DNA of 64,000 nucleotides from positions 930,001-994,000 of the forward strand of contig NZ_CP082273.1 of assembly GCF_019880385.1 (NCBI RefSeq), given 5' to 3'. Origin of the DNA: Nocardioides coralli (GTDB lineage Bacteria > Actinomycetota > Actinomycetes > Propionibacteriales > Nocardioidaceae). Position numbers and translations under genes: made by a program. Below are positions 8,848-17,726 of the stretch, piece after piece (positions within the stretch are counted from its first letter, which is position 1; each line of letters begins with the position of its first letter). The notes under the pieces are model-generated. The model was not told the origin of the DNA. It saw nothing but the letters and a program-made list of their open reading frames with translations, and searched no databases.

Positions 8848-10620
8848 TCAGTCCTTGAGCTCGCAGATGACGGCGCCGCTGGTGACCGTGGCGCCGACCT
8901 CGGCCTGCAGCCCGGTGACCGTGCCGGACTTGTGGGCCTTCAGCGGCTGCTCCATCTTCATCGCCTCGAGCACGACGACGGTGTCGCCCTCGGCCACGTC
9001 CTGGCCCTCCTCGACGACGACCTTGACGATCGTGCCCTGCATGGGGCTGGTGACCGAGTCGCCGGAGGCTGCGGCACCGGCCTTCTTGCCGGCCGCCCGC
9101 TTGGGCTTCTTCGCCCCGCCACCACCGCCTGCCGCCAGACCGCCGAGGCCCCCGGGGATCACCACGTCGATGCGACGACCGCCCACCTCGACGGTGACGC
9201 GCTGGCGATCCTCGGCCTCCGGGCCCTCGGCCGCGTCGCCGGCGTAGGGCGGGATCTGGTTGTCGAAGTCGGTCTCGATCCAGGTCGTGTAGACCTCGAA
9301 GTCGCCGTCGGGGGCGGCGTAGGCGGGGTCGTCGACGACCGCGCGGTGGAACGGGATGACCGTGGGCATCCCCTCGACGACGAACTCGTCGAGCGCGCGG
9401 CGCGAGCGCTCCAGGGCCTGGGTGCGGTCGCGGCCGGTGACGATCAGCTTCGCGATCAGCGAGTCGAAGGACCCCGGAACCGTCTCGCCCTGGTCGTAGC
9501 CCCCGTCGAGCCGGATGCCGGGGCCCGAGGGCGCGTGCCAGCGCGTCAGGGTGCCGGGGGCGGGCATGAAGTTGCTGCCGGCGTCCTCGGCGTTGATGCG
9601 GAACTCGATCGAGTGGCCCGAGACCGGCGGGTCGTCGTAGCCGAGCTCCTCACCGGCGGCGATGCGGAACATCTCGCGCACCAGGTCGATGCCGGTGACC
9701 TCCTCGGAGACGCAGTGCTCGACCTGGAGGCGGGTGTTGACCTCGAGGAAGGAGATGGTGCCGTCGCGGGCGACCAGGAACTCGCACGTGCCCGCGCCGA
9801 CGTAGCCGGCCTCACGCAGGATCGCCTTGGAGGACTCGTAGAGACGAGAGACCTGGTCGTCGGTGAGGAACGGGGCGGGCGCCTCCTCGACGAGCTTCTG
9901 GTGGCGACGCTGCAACGAGCAGTCGCGGGTCGAGACCACCACGACGTTGCCGTGCTGGTCGGCCAGGCACTGGGTCTCGACGTGCCGTGGCCGGTCGAGG
10001 AACTTCTCGACGAAGCACTCCCCGCGGCCGAAGGCGGTGACGGCCTCGCGGACCGCGGAGTCGAAGGCATCGGCGACGTCCTTCATCTCGCGGGCGACCT
10101 TGAGCCCGCGGCCACCGCCGCCGAAGGCTGCCTTGATGGCGATCGGGAGGCCGTGCTCCTCCGCGAAGGCGACGGCCTCGTCGGCGTCGGCGAGCGGGTC
10201 CTTGGTGCCGGGCGCCAGCGGTGCCCCGACCTTCTCGGCGATGTGACGCGCCCGCACCTTGTCGCCGAGGTTCTCGATCGCGCTGGGCGGCGGGCCGATC
10301 CACACCAGACCCGCGTCGAGGACCGCCTGGGCGAAGTCGGCGTTCTCGGCGAGGAACCCGTAGCCCGGGTGCACCGAGTCGGCCCCCGACTTCTCCGCGA
10401 CCGCGACGATCTTCGCGATGTCGAGGTAGGAGTCGGCCGGCGTTGCTCCCTCGAGGCTGTAGGCCTCGTCGGCGATGCGCACGAACAGGGCGTCACGGTC
10501 GGGTTCGGCATAGACCGCCACGGACCCGATACCGGCGTCCTTGCAGGCTCGGATCACGCGAACTGCGATCTCGCCGCGGTTGGCGATGAGGACCTTGGTC
10601 AGCGGCTTCGAGTCAGGCAC
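8848..10620 (-). CDS. accA3: Acyl-CoA carboxylase alpha subunit (biotin carboxylase plus BCCP)
   Basis: 590 residues. Carboxylates its own biotin using ATP and bicarbonate, then hands the carboxyl group to an AccD-type beta subunit to make malonyl- or methylmalonyl-CoA. The N-terminus ([20 protein letters not shown]), the ATP-grasp loop [22 protein letters not shown] and [18 protein letters not shown] make up the biotin carboxylase. After a Gly/Ala/Lys-rich linker comes a biotinyl domain with EAMKM; the biotinylated Lys is residue 555. This architecture matches AccA3/PccA of Actinobacteria. The partner subunits accD and accE are at 24433-26315 and the biotin ligase birA at 26353, all in this window. 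GTG start at 10620 is preceded by a leaderless -10. Confidence 0.93.
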   Translation of the reverse strand: MPDSKPLTKVLIANRGEIAVRVIRACKDAGIGSVAVYAEPDRDALFVRIADEAYSLEGATPADSYLDIAKIVAVAEKSGADSVHPGYGFLAENADFAQAVLDAGLVWIGPPPSAIENLGDKVRARHIAEKVGAPLAPGTKDPLADADEAVAFAEEHGLPIAIKAAFGGGGRGLKVAREMKDVADAFDSAVREAVTAFGRGECFVEKFLDRPRHVETQCLADQHGNVVVVSTRDCSLQRRHQKLVEEAPAPFLTDDQVSRLYESSKAILREAGYVGAGTCEFLVARDGTISFLEVNTRLQVEHCVSEEVTGIDLVREMFRIAAGEELGYDDPPVSGHSIEFRINAEDAGSNFMPAPGTLTRWHAPSGPGIRLDGGYDQGETVPGSFDSLIAKLIVTGRDRTQALERSRRALDEFVVEGMPTVIPFHRAVVDDPAYAAPDGDFEVYTTWIETDFDNQIPPYAGDAAEGPEAEDRQRVTVEVGGRRIDVVIPGGLGGLAAGGGGGAKKPKRAAGKKAGAAASGDSVTSPMQGTIVKVVVEEGQDVAEGDTVVVLEAMKMEQPLKAHKSGTVTGLQAEVGATVTSGAVICELKD

Positions 10621-10632
10621 CCGGGCAGACTA
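10621..10632 (-). promoter_or_regulatory. Leaderless -10 promoter of accA3
   Basis: Minus strand TAGTCT (10632-10627), 6 nt spacer CCGGGC side, then GTG at 10620. Confidence 0.5.
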
Positions 10633-10743
10633 TCGCCCTCCCCGCGGTGGCGGCGGAGGGGCGCTCGTGACGCTCGCGCCGGGGTAACCCGGTCGGGCCG
10701 AACTCGTTGGACAGGGCACCACCCCCCACCGAAAGGCAGTCTC

Positions 10744-11541
10744 GTGCGCTCCCTCGCCCGCACCGCCACCCGTCTCCTCGCCGCCGCCGTGCTCCTCGCC
10801 GGCGGGTCCCTCGCGGCGTCCCCCGCCACCGCCATCGTCGGCGGCTCCCACGCCGAGGAGGGGGAGTTCCCGTTCATGGCCTCGATCCAGGACAAGGGCC
10901 GCGACGGCACCGACGGCCACTTCTGCGGCGGCTCGGTCATCGGCTCGCGGTGGGTCCTGACCGCTGCCCACTGCCTGGTCGACACCAAGCCCCACCAGAT
11001 CCAGGTCGGCGTCGGACGGGCCGACATCGACGACCTCTCCGCCGGCCAGACGCTCAGCGTGGACCGGATCATCGTGCACCCCGACTACGAGACGACCGAC
11101 ACCTACGACGCCGCACTGGTGCGCGTCACCCAGGACATCGCCTCGCCCAGCATCGCGCTGACCGACGTCGGGGAGGACAGCCTCGAGGCTCACGGCGCGC
11201 GACTCACCGTGGCCGGCTGGGGCACCGAGTTCTTCGGCTCCCCGTTCATCCCCGCCCGCCTCAAGTCCGTGGACGTCGAGGCGGTGGCCGACCAGCAGTG
11301 CCGCACCAACGCCGCGATGGGCTTCCGGCCCGAGTCGGAGATCTGCGCCGAGACGCTCGGCGGTGACTCGTGCCAGGGCGACTCCGGGGGCCCGCTGTTC
11401 GGCACCGTCGCCGGTCGCGTCACGCAGGTCGGCATCGTGAGCTACGGGCTCGGCTGCGCGACGCCGCAGTTCCCCGGCGTCTACGGCGAGGTCAACAACC
11501 CCTCGATCCGGGGCTTCATCACCCAGCACACCGGCATCTGA
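10744..11541 (+). CDS. Secreted trypsin-like serine protease (family S1)
   Basis: 265 residues. Signal peptide (residues 1-30, ending SPATA) followed directly by IVGGSHAEEG, the mature N-terminus of S1 proteases; there is almost no propeptide, so signal-peptide cleavage itself would give the active IVGG end. The triad is visible: H76 in LTAAHC, D122 in TYDAALV, S214 in GDSGGP. D208, six residues before the catalytic Ser, corresponds to the S1 pocket Asp of trypsin, predicting cleavage after Arg/Lys. Cysteine pairs around H76 and S214 are present. GTG at 10744 has GAAAGG about 8 nt upstream. The gene lies between the accA3 promoter and the iron-regulated block; a link to iron is not shown. Confidence 0.92.
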   Translation: MRSLARTATRLLAAAVLLAGGSLAASPATAIVGGSHAEEGEFPFMASIQDKGRDGTDGHFCGGSVIGSRWVLTAAHCLVDTKPHQIQVGVGRADIDDLSAGQTLSVDRIIVHPDYETTDTYDAALVRVTQDIASPSIALTDVGEDSLEAHGARLTVAGWGTEFFGSPFIPARLKSVDVEAVADQQCRTNAAMGFRPESEICAETLGGDSCQGDSGGPLFGTVAGRVTQVGIVSYGLGCATPQFPGVYGEVNNPSIRGFITQHTGI

Positions 11542-11566
11542 CGCCGGGCGCGGTCCTGCGGCGGGC

Positions 11567-14062
11567 TCAGCCGTGCAGCATGCGCCCGAGCCGCCGCAGG
11601 GCAGGCCGTGCCGCCCACCAGTAGCCGATCCCGACGGCGAAGGACGCGAGCGTCGCGCCCAGCGGGAACACGTCCTCCAGGTGCGGGTAGACCTGCCAGT
11701 GGGTCAGGTAGACGAAGAGCGAGGAGGATGCGAGCACCGAGAGCGGCGCCACCCACCGGCGGGGGACCCGCAGGGCGGGCACGTGGACGAGCAGCGCGAT
11801 GCCGGCCACGACCAGGAGCTCACGCGTCAGGTCGTCGAAGAAGCCGATCGTGCCGATGGCGACCAGCAGCGTGACCGTCACCCGGCGGGCCGTGGTGTCG
11901 GCCCGGGCGGCCGCCCAGCCGAGCAGGAACCACCACGCGACGACGCCCGTCGTGTAGCGCTCGGTCGCCCCCGCCTCCAGGCCCACCCAGGCGAACCGGA
12001 CGGCGAGCCCGGCGAGCACGAGCCCGATCGCGACGGCGTACGGCGCCCGGCGCTCGAGCCGGTCGACGCCCGGCAGCGCGAGCACGGCGAGGGTCCCGGC
12101 CGTCATCCAGACCAGCGCCTCGAGGAACCAGAACTGCCACTGGACCGTCCACGTGTCGCTGCCGAGCAGGCCGTTGAGGAAGACGGCGGTGGCGGGCTCG
12201 TAGAAGCCGGTGAGGAGCGCGACCCCGCCGATCCAGAGGCTCGCCGGCACGACGAGCTGCGCCAGCGAGGCCAACCCGTTGCGCAGCCGGTCGCGGCGCG
12301 TGGGGGCGGCCAGCTGGAAGCGCGCGAAGTTCCAGCCCGCCACCGCCAGCAGGAGGTGTGCCCCGCCGACCACCGTGAGCAGGTTGGCGTGGGTGCCGAC
12401 GATCGCGAGGATCGCGACGGCGCGCAGCACGATGCTGGTGTCGACCCGGCTCCCCGCCCGCTCCGGCTCGGGCCGGGCGAGGTCGGTGATGGTGCGGGTG
12501 TGCCAGTCCGGCGGCAGCTGGCCGACCCGGTCACCCAGGCGCGTCGCCAGCTCGACGTAGGAGAGGGAGTCGCCACCGAGCCCGACGAAGGTGTCGCCGA
12601 CCGTCGCGTCGGGCCGGCCGAGCACGAGGGCGTAGTCGTCGCGGAGCTCGGCCGGCGTGGCCCCCGGGCGGTGGTCCGTGGAGTCGCGTCGCACGAGGCG
12701 GGCCTGCTCGGCGAGGGCGGCCAGGTCGGGCTTGCCGGTACGGGTCCGGGGGAGGGCCGCCAACACCGTGACCAGCACCGCGCTCGTCGGCAGTCCGCTG
12801 GCCTCGGCCACGGCCGCGCGCAGGCGGTCGCTGCTGCGCGGTGTGGTCGTGAAGGCGTGCAGGGTGTCGTCGACGACCACGCAGCGGACCTCGGCGTCGG
12901 CCGTGGAGACCACGCTCTCGAGGTGGTCGAGGTCGACCCGGAGCCCGAACAGCTTGACCTGGCGGCCCCGCCGGCCGACCACCTCGTAGACGCCGTCGGC
13001 GAACCGGGCCAGGTCGCCGGTGCGCAGCTCCGCGAGGGTGGCGCCGGCGGCGAGGTCGGCGGGACGCTCGGCGTACCCGAGCATCACGTTGGGCCCGGTG
13101 TAGACGAGCTCGCCCACGTCGGGCTCCTCGATCCCGGGCACCGGCTCGAGACGGAAGGAGCCGCCGGGGACGGGGACGCCGATCGCCCCCGGGTGGCGGG
13201 GAGCCTGGTCGGGCGGCAGCCACGCCATCCGCGCGGTGGCCTCGGTCTGGCCGTACATGACGACGAGGTCCCAGCCGGCCCGCCGGCCGCGCTCGTGCCA
13301 GGAGAGGACGCGCTCGGCCCCGAGCCGACCCCCGGCCTGGGTCACGTAGCGCAGCGACGGGAGCTCCCGCTCACTGAACCCGGAGCGCTCGAGCAGGTCG
13401 AAGGTGTAGGGGACCCCCGCGAACGACGTCACGCCGGCGTCCGCGGCCAGGTCCCAGAAGCAGCCGTCGACGACCGACAGGTCGGTCAGCACCAGCTGGG
13501 CGCCCACCAGCAGGTGGCTGTGCACCACGGAGAGGCCGTAGCAGTAGTGGAGCGGCAGGGACGTGATCGCCCGGTCGTCCCCGGTCAGTCGCAGGTAGTC
13601 GGCGATGGCCGCCGCGTTGCTCCGGAGGTTGTCGTGGGAGAGCCGCACCAGGCGCGGTGACCCGGTCGACCCGGAGGTGCTGAGCAGCAGCGCGAGGTCG
13701 GGGTGCAGGTCGTGGCCGGTGCCCTCCCGGCGTACGTCGAGGGTGTCGCCGGCAGCGACGACGTCGGGGTCCCACGCCTCGGCGAGCGCGCGGGCCGGTC
13801 GCCCCGGAGGGGCCAGCAGCACCACGTGGCCGCGGGTGAGTGCGGCCAGGTAGGTGGTCAGCGAGGCCAGCGTGTTGGCGCCCTCGACGAGCACCAGCCG
13901 CCGGGTGGGCCCGAGGGCGTCGCCCACTGCTCCCACCCGGTCGCCGAGGTCGGCGTAGGTGACCACCTCGTCCCGGGTGCGGACGGCGACCGCGTCGCCG
14001 TGCCGCGCCAGGTCGAGCACGGCCGGCGCGGCGAGCTCGGGACGGGTGAGGAGGCTGGTCAC
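11567..14062 (-). CDS. Adenylation-carrier-membrane acyltransferase fusion protein (iron-boxed)
   Basis: 831 residues, three modules. (1) Residues 1-450: ANL adenylating domain with LLLSTSGSTGSPR (127-137), YGQTEA (270-275), RTGDL (347-351), GRRGRQVKLFGLRVD (363-377) and the C-terminal lysine in RTGKPD (K444). The FDxS motif typical of amino-acid-activating NRPS domains is not visible; the corresponding stretch LPLHYCYG looks more like acyl or aryl ligases. (2) About 475-530: carrier domain with VGLGGDSL, Ser499 being the phosphopantetheine site. (3) About 540-831: roughly 10 membrane helices resembling acyltransferase family 3, with a helix-1 histidine (H558 in VGTHAN). The likely job is to activate an acid, load it on the carrier and transfer it to a membrane or extracellular acceptor. 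Substrate and acceptor unknown. The start GTG sits immediately behind an iron box and a leaderless -10. Confidence 0.82.
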   Translation of the reverse strand: MTSLLTRPELAAPAVLDLARHGDAVAVRTRDEVVTYADLGDRVGAVGDALGPTRRLVLVEGANTLASLTTYLAALTRGHVVLLAPPGRPARALAEAWDPDVVAAGDTLDVRREGTGHDLHPDLALLLSTSGSTGSPRLVRLSHDNLRSNAAAIADYLRLTGDDRAITSLPLHYCYGLSVVHSHLLVGAQLVLTDLSVVDGCFWDLAADAGVTSFAGVPYTFDLLERSGFSERELPSLRYVTQAGGRLGAERVLSWHERGRRAGWDLVVMYGQTEATARMAWLPPDQAPRHPGAIGVPVPGGSFRLEPVPGIEEPDVGELVYTGPNVMLGYAERPADLAAGATLAELRTGDLARFADGVYEVVGRRGRQVKLFGLRVDLDHLESVVSTADAEVRCVVVDDTLHAFTTTPRSSDRLRAAVAEASGLPTSAVLVTVLAALPRTRTGKPDLAALAEQARLVRRDSTDHRPGATPAELRDDYALVLGRPDATVGDTFVGLGGDSLSYVELATRLGDRVGQLPPDWHTRTITDLARPEPERAGSRVDTSIVLRAVAILAIVGTHANLLTVVGGAHLLLAVAGWNFARFQLAAPTRRDRLRNGLASLAQLVVPASLWIGGVALLTGFYEPATAVFLNGLLGSDTWTVQWQFWFLEALVWMTAGTLAVLALPGVDRLERRAPYAVAIGLVLAGLAVRFAWVGLEAGATERYTTGVVAWWFLLGWAAARADTTARRVTVTLLVAIGTIGFFDDLTRELLVVAGIALLVHVPALRVPRRWVAPLSVLASSSLFVYLTHWQVYPHLEDVFPLGATLASFAVGIGYWWAARPALRRLGRMLHG

Positions 14063-14075
14063 CCGCCGCAGTTTA
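14063..14075 (-). promoter_or_regulatory. Leaderless -10 promoter of the adenylation-carrier-acyltransferase gene
   Basis: Minus strand TAAACT (14075-14070), 7 nt (GCGGCGG), then GTG at 14062. There is no room for a separate 5' leader because fbpC ends at 14087. The iron box begins 3 bp upstream of this hexamer, inside the -10/-35 spacer. Confidence 0.6.
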
Positions 14076-14077
14076 TG

Positions 14078-14092
14078 AGGTAAGCCTTACCT
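14078..14092. promoter_or_regulatory. DtxR/IdeR-type iron box
   Basis: AGGTAAGCCTTACCT is a perfect 15 bp palindrome around a central base and fits the core of the DtxR/IdeR consensus (AGGTTAG-S-CTAACCT). It covers the stop codon (TAA, 14089-14087) of fbpC and lies directly upstream of the -10 of the fusion gene at 14062, a classical repression position. Expected behaviour: repression by Fe-loaded DtxR/IdeR, expression when iron is scarce. Confidence 0.85.
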
Positions 14093-15133
14093 GCGTAAAT
14101 CCGGGTGTCCATGGGCGGGGAAGGCCACCACCGGGCCGGTGACCGCGACCCCGACCTCGGACCCGGGCTCGGGCGCCTCGAGCCCGGACACCCGCGCCAC
14201 CAGGGCCGGTCCGTCGGGGAGCAGCAGCACCCGCACCGAGGCGTCGTGGCCGTAGAAGTGCACCTGCTCGACGCGCGCCCCGACCGCGCCGTGCGTCAGC
14301 AGGATCTGCTCGGGGCGCAGCAGCACCCGGGCCTCGCCGTCGGGGGCGTGGGCCGCGAGCGGCGCGGACCCGAAGGAGAACGTGGCCCGGCCGTCGCGCA
14401 CCCGGGCCGGGACCACGGTCGCGCCCCCCACGAAGGCACCGACGTCGGGGTCGACGGGAGCCCGGTAGAGCTCGCGCGGTGCGTCGGTCTGGATCACCCG
14501 GCCGTGGCGCATCACCGCCACCTGGTCGGCCAGCGACAGTGCCTCGTCCTGGTCGTGGGTGACCAGCAGCGCGGTGGTGCCGGTGGCCTGCAGGGCGTGG
14601 GCCACCGCGCGGCCGGTGCTCACGCGCAGCGACGCGTCGAGGGAGGAGAAGGGCTCGTCGAGCAGCACGATCGAGGGTCCCGGCGCCAGCGCCCGGGCCA
14701 GCGCCACCCGCTGCTGCTGCCCGCCCGAGAGCTCGTGGGGCCACCGGGTCGCGAACGAAGCCGGGAGCTCGACGAGGTCGAGCATCTCGGCCACCCGCTC
14801 CGAGCGGCGCTCGGCCCGGGGCAGGCCGAAGCCGATGTTGGCAGCGACGTCGAGGTGGGGGAAGAGCGCGCCCTCCTGGGGGACGTAGCCGACACGACGC
14901 CGCTGGGGGGCCACGAACGTGCCGGGCCCGGCGACGACCTGGTCGTCGAACCGGACGGTGCCGGCCTGGGGGGCGAGGAACCCGGCGACCACCCGCAGCA
15001 ACGTGGTCTTGCCGCAGCCCGACGACCCGAGGACGGCGGTCAGGGAGCCCTGCGGGACGGTCAGCTCGACCCCGTCGACGGCCCGCACCTCCCCGAAGGC
15101 GTAGGCGACGCCCTCCAGCTCGACCCGGCTCAC
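14087..15133 (-). CDS. fbpC: Ferric iron ABC transporter, ATP-binding protein
   Basis: 348 residues. ATPase that powers iron uptake through the FbpB permease. Walker A GSSGCGKTT, Q-loop VGYVPQEGALFPHL, signature LSGGQQQRV, Walker B IVLLDEPFSSLD and the H-loop LLVTHDQDEA are all present. The C-terminal third (RPEQILLTHGAV...HFYGHDASVRV) is the TOBE-like regulatory domain of FbpC/PotA-type ATPases. GTG start (15133) overlaps the fbpB stop as GTGA. Last gene of fbpABC; its stop codon lies inside the iron box of the next gene. Confidence 0.9.
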   Translation of the reverse strand: MSRVELEGVAYAFGEVRAVDGVELTVPQGSLTAVLGSSGCGKTTLLRVVAGFLAPQAGTVRFDDQVVAGPGTFVAPQRRRVGYVPQEGALFPHLDVAANIGFGLPRAERRSERVAEMLDLVELPASFATRWPHELSGGQQQRVALARALAPGPSIVLLDEPFSSLDASLRVSTGRAVAHALQATGTTALLVTHDQDEALSLADQVAVMRHGRVIQTDAPRELYRAPVDPDVGAFVGGATVVPARVRDGRATFSFGSAPLAAHAPDGEARVLLRPEQILLTHGAVGARVEQVHFYGHDASVRVLLLPDGPALVARVSGLEAPEPGSEVGVAVTGPVVAFPAHGHPDLRR

Positions 15134-16701
15134 GAGGCGATCCTCTCCCGGCGCATCAGCAGCACCGTCGCCGGCACCGAGATCAGCACCAGCAGCAGCG
15201 CGTAGGGCGCGGCTGCGCCGTAGCGGAGGTCGGAGGAGGCCGACCAGAAGCTCGTGGCCAGGGTGTCGGTGCCGATGGGCGACAGCATCAGGGTCGCCGT
15301 CAGCTCGGTGGCGATGGCGAGGAACACCAGGGCCGCGCCCGCCCCGAGGCTGGGCGCGATCATCGGCAGGGTGACCCTCCGGGCGGTCGCGAGCGGACCG
15401 GTCCCGAGGCTGCGCGCCACGTCGTCGAGCACCAGCGGCGCCTGCTCCAGGCCGGCGCGGACGGAGACCACCGCGCGGGGCAGGAAGAGGACGGCGTACG
15501 CCGCCAGCAGGAGCAGGGTCGTCTGGTAGACGATCGGCACGACCTGGAGGCTGACCGTGACGAACGCGAGGGCGACGACGATGCCGGGCAGCGCGTGGGC
15601 CACGTAGGTGCTGCGCTCGATGAGGGTGGTGAGGCGGCCGCGGTGGCGCACCGCCAGCCACGCCACGGGCAGCGCGAGCAGGGTGGTGAGCACGGCGCCG
15701 CCGGCGGCGAGCCCGACCGTCGAGCCCGCCGCCGCCAGGAGCTCGCCGACCGGGAACTCCGTGGACGACCCGACCCGCAGCCAGTGGAGGAGGGCGACCA
15801 GCGGCACGCCGAGCGCGAGCGCCACGAGGCCGGCCAGCAGGCCGGTCACCGGCACCCGGGCTCGGCCCAGCCGCACGGGCTCGGGGGTCCTCGCCGCGCC
15901 CTGGCCCACGCGCGCCAGGCGCTGGTGGCCGCGCAGCCGCAGCTCGCCCAGCAGCAGCAGCAGGCAGCAGAGCACGAGGACGCCCGCGATCATGTTGGCC
16001 GCAGCGCCGTTGAACGTGGAGCCGTAGAGGTCGTAGATGGCGGTCGTGAAGGTGGGGTAACGCAGCAGCTGGAGGGCGCCGAACTCGGCCAGCAGGTGCA
16101 GCCCCACGAGGAGCACGCCGCCGAGCAGGGCCGGTCGCAGCTGCGGCAGCAGCACGGTGAGGAAGGTGCGGCGCCGGGAGTGCCCCAGGGACCACGCGGC
16201 CTCCTCCAGCGCGGGGTCGAGGCCCCGCAGCGACGCGACGACCGGGAGGTAGACCAGCGGGAAGTAGGAGAGGGAGACCACGAGCAGGACCCCGTCGTAC
16301 CCCGTCCACGAGCGGTCGAGGGAGACCCAGGCGTAGCTGTTGACGAAGGCCGGCACCGCCAGCGGGGCCACGAGGAGGCCGTGCCACAGGCCCTTGGCCG
16401 GGACGTCGGTGCGCTCGACGAGGAACGCGAGCCCGACCCCCAGCACGGCGCACAGCACCATGCAGCCGACGGCGGCGCGCACCGTGTTCCAGAACAGCAT
16501 GCCCACCCGCGGCCGGGCGACGAGGTCCCAGGCCTCGGCCGGCCCGATGGCCACGGCGTACGTCGCCACGAAGCCGAGCGGCACCAGCGCCAGCACGGCC
16601 ACCGCCGCTCCCAGGACCAGCAGCAGCCGGGGGGCGGGCGTCGCCCGCCCGGCGCGAGGACGCTGCAGCCGGGCGGGATCGGGCGTGGTGAGGACCGTCA
16701 G
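15130..16701 (-). CDS. fbpB: Ferric iron ABC transporter, fused permease
   Basis: About 523 residues with two homologous permease halves (each about six helices), the usual FbpB layout. EAA-loop motifs occur in both halves: LEEAAWSLGHSRRRTFLTV and LDDVARSLGTGPLATARRV. Start problem: the frame has no ATG, GTG or TTG before GTG at 16602, which would cut into the first helix. A CTG at 16701 overlaps the fbpA stop (CTGA, 16701-16698) in the same way as the GTGA couplings nearby, with GAGG about 11 nt upstream, so I place the start there. Alternatives are an atypical start or a sequence error. Between fbpA and fbpC in one operon. Confidence 0.82.
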   Translation of the reverse strand: MTVLTTPDPARLQRPRAGRATPAPRLLLVLGAAVAVLALVPLGFVATYAVAIGPAEAWDLVARPRVGMLFWNTVRAAVGCMVLCAVLGVGLAFLVERTDVPAKGLWHGLLVAPLAVPAFVNSYAWVSLDRSWTGYDGVLLVVSLSYFPLVYLPVVASLRGLDPALEEAAWSLGHSRRRTFLTVLLPQLRPALLGGVLLVGLHLLAEFGALQLLRYPTFTTAIYDLYGSTFNGAAANMIAGVLVLCCLLLLLGELRLRGHQRLARVGQGAARTPEPVRLGRARVPVTGLLAGLVALALGVPLVALLHWLRVGSSTEFPVGELLAAAGSTVGLAAGGAVLTTLLALPVAWLAVRHRGRLTTLIERSTYVAHALPGIVVALAFVTVSLQVVPIVYQTTLLLLAAYAVLFLPRAVVSVRAGLEQAPLVLDDVARSLGTGPLATARRVTLPMIAPSLGAGAALVFLAIATELTATLMLSPIGTDTLATSFWSASSDLRYGAAAPYALLLVLISVPATVLLMRRERIAS

Positions 16702-17705
16702 AGCAGGCCAGCCTCGGTCATGAGCTCGGTGACCTTGGGGCCGTTGAGCGTGGCGGGGTCGATGGCCGGGGGCTCGAGCTCGTCGAACGGCTTGACGCCG
16801 GTGTCCCCGGAGATGCTCGCCTCCGGGTTGAGGGGGTACTCCAGCGCGTAGGAGTCGGCCATCGCCTGCTGCGCCTCGGCGGCGGTGAGGTACTCGACGA
16901 AGCGCTGGGCGTTCTCCTGCTGGTCGCTGGCTGCGAGGACACCGGCACCGGAGATGCTGATGAAGGCGCCGGGGTCCTGCCCGTCGAAGAAGTGCAGCTG
17001 CACGTTGTCGGAGTTGTCGCCGGCCTCCTGCTGGTCGCGGTACCAGTAGTAGTGGTAGGCGATGCCTGCCTCGACCTCTCCCTCGTTGACGGCCTGCATC
17101 ACGACCAGGTTGTTGTCGAGCACGGTCCCGTTGGCGGCCAGACCCTCGAGCCAGTCGCGGGTCGCCTCCTCGCCCTCGGCCTCGAGCACCGCGCTGACGA
17201 TCGCCTGGAAGTCGTGGCCGGTCGGGGAGAAGCCCACGCGCCCCTCCCACTCGGGGTCGGCGAAGTCGAGGATCGACTCCGGCATCTCCGCGGCCGAGGA
17301 GCTGCCCGTGTTGTACATGACGACGGTGGAGCGGGCGAGGATGCCGGTCCAGTTCTGGGAGCTCGGCACGTAGTCGTCCGGGATGTTGGCCAGCGCGTCC
17401 TCGGAGACGGCGGTGAAGAGGCCGGCGTTGTCGACGATGCTCATCGCGGGGGAGTTCTCGGTGAGGAAGACGTCCGCGGGGGACTGGTCGCCCTCGGCCA
17501 CGAGCTGGTTGGCCAGCTCGAGGTCCTTGCCGTTGCGCAGCTCGACCTCGAGGCCGGTCTCCTCCTCGAAGAGCGGCACGATCTCGGTCATCAGCTCCTC
17601 GTGCTGGGCGTTGTAGACCACGAGGTCGGGCCCGCCGAGCAGGCCGCAGGAGCTGAGGACAGGGGCCAGCGCGACGAGGGCGGTCGCGATCACGCGCTTG
17701 CTCAC
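16698..17705 (-). CDS. fbpA: Ferric iron-binding lipoprotein of ABC transporter
   Basis: 335 residues. Signal peptide with lipobox LSSC (Cys20), then the FbpA/Idi-type fold of class II periplasmic binding proteins: DLVVYNAQHEELMTEIVPLFEEETG, VFLTENSPAM, WEGRVGFSPTGHDFQ, and the YHYYWY patch (about 217-222), where paired tyrosines normally coordinate Fe(III). It is exported and tethered to the membrane, capturing ferric iron for FbpBC. GTG 17705 has GGAGG 8 nt upstream. First gene of fbpABC; an iron box lies 22 bp upstream. Thiamine or phosphonate binding relatives exist, but the tyrosine patch and iron box support iron. Confidence 0.9.
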   Translation of the reverse strand: MSKRVIATALVALAPVLSSCGLLGGPDLVVYNAQHEELMTEIVPLFEEETGLEVELRNGKDLELANQLVAEGDQSPADVFLTENSPAMSIVDNAGLFTAVSEDALANIPDDYVPSSQNWTGILARSTVVMYNTGSSSAAEMPESILDFADPEWEGRVGFSPTGHDFQAIVSAVLEAEGEEATRDWLEGLAANGTVLDNNLVVMQAVNEGEVEAGIAYHYYWYRDQQEAGDNSDNVQLHFFDGQDPGAFISISGAGVLAASDQQENAQRFVEYLTAAEAQQAMADSYALEYPLNPEASISGDTGVKPFDELEPPAIDPATLNGPKVTELMTEAGLL

Positions 17706-17726
17706 GGCGTTCCTCCGGGGACGGGA

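Noticed and set aside
8608..10743. Upstream extension of the trypsin-like protease frame
   Set aside because: The frame is open across the antisense of accA3, but the signal peptide, GAAAGG site and IVGG processing fix the start at 10744.
14071..14100. Iron box as control site of fbpABC itself
   Set aside because: It sits at the 3' end of fbpC, so it can only control the next gene; fbpA has its own box at 17727.
14100..16400. Plus-strand frames opposite fbpC and fbpB
   Set aside because: Shadow frames; ABC transporter motifs are all on the minus strand.
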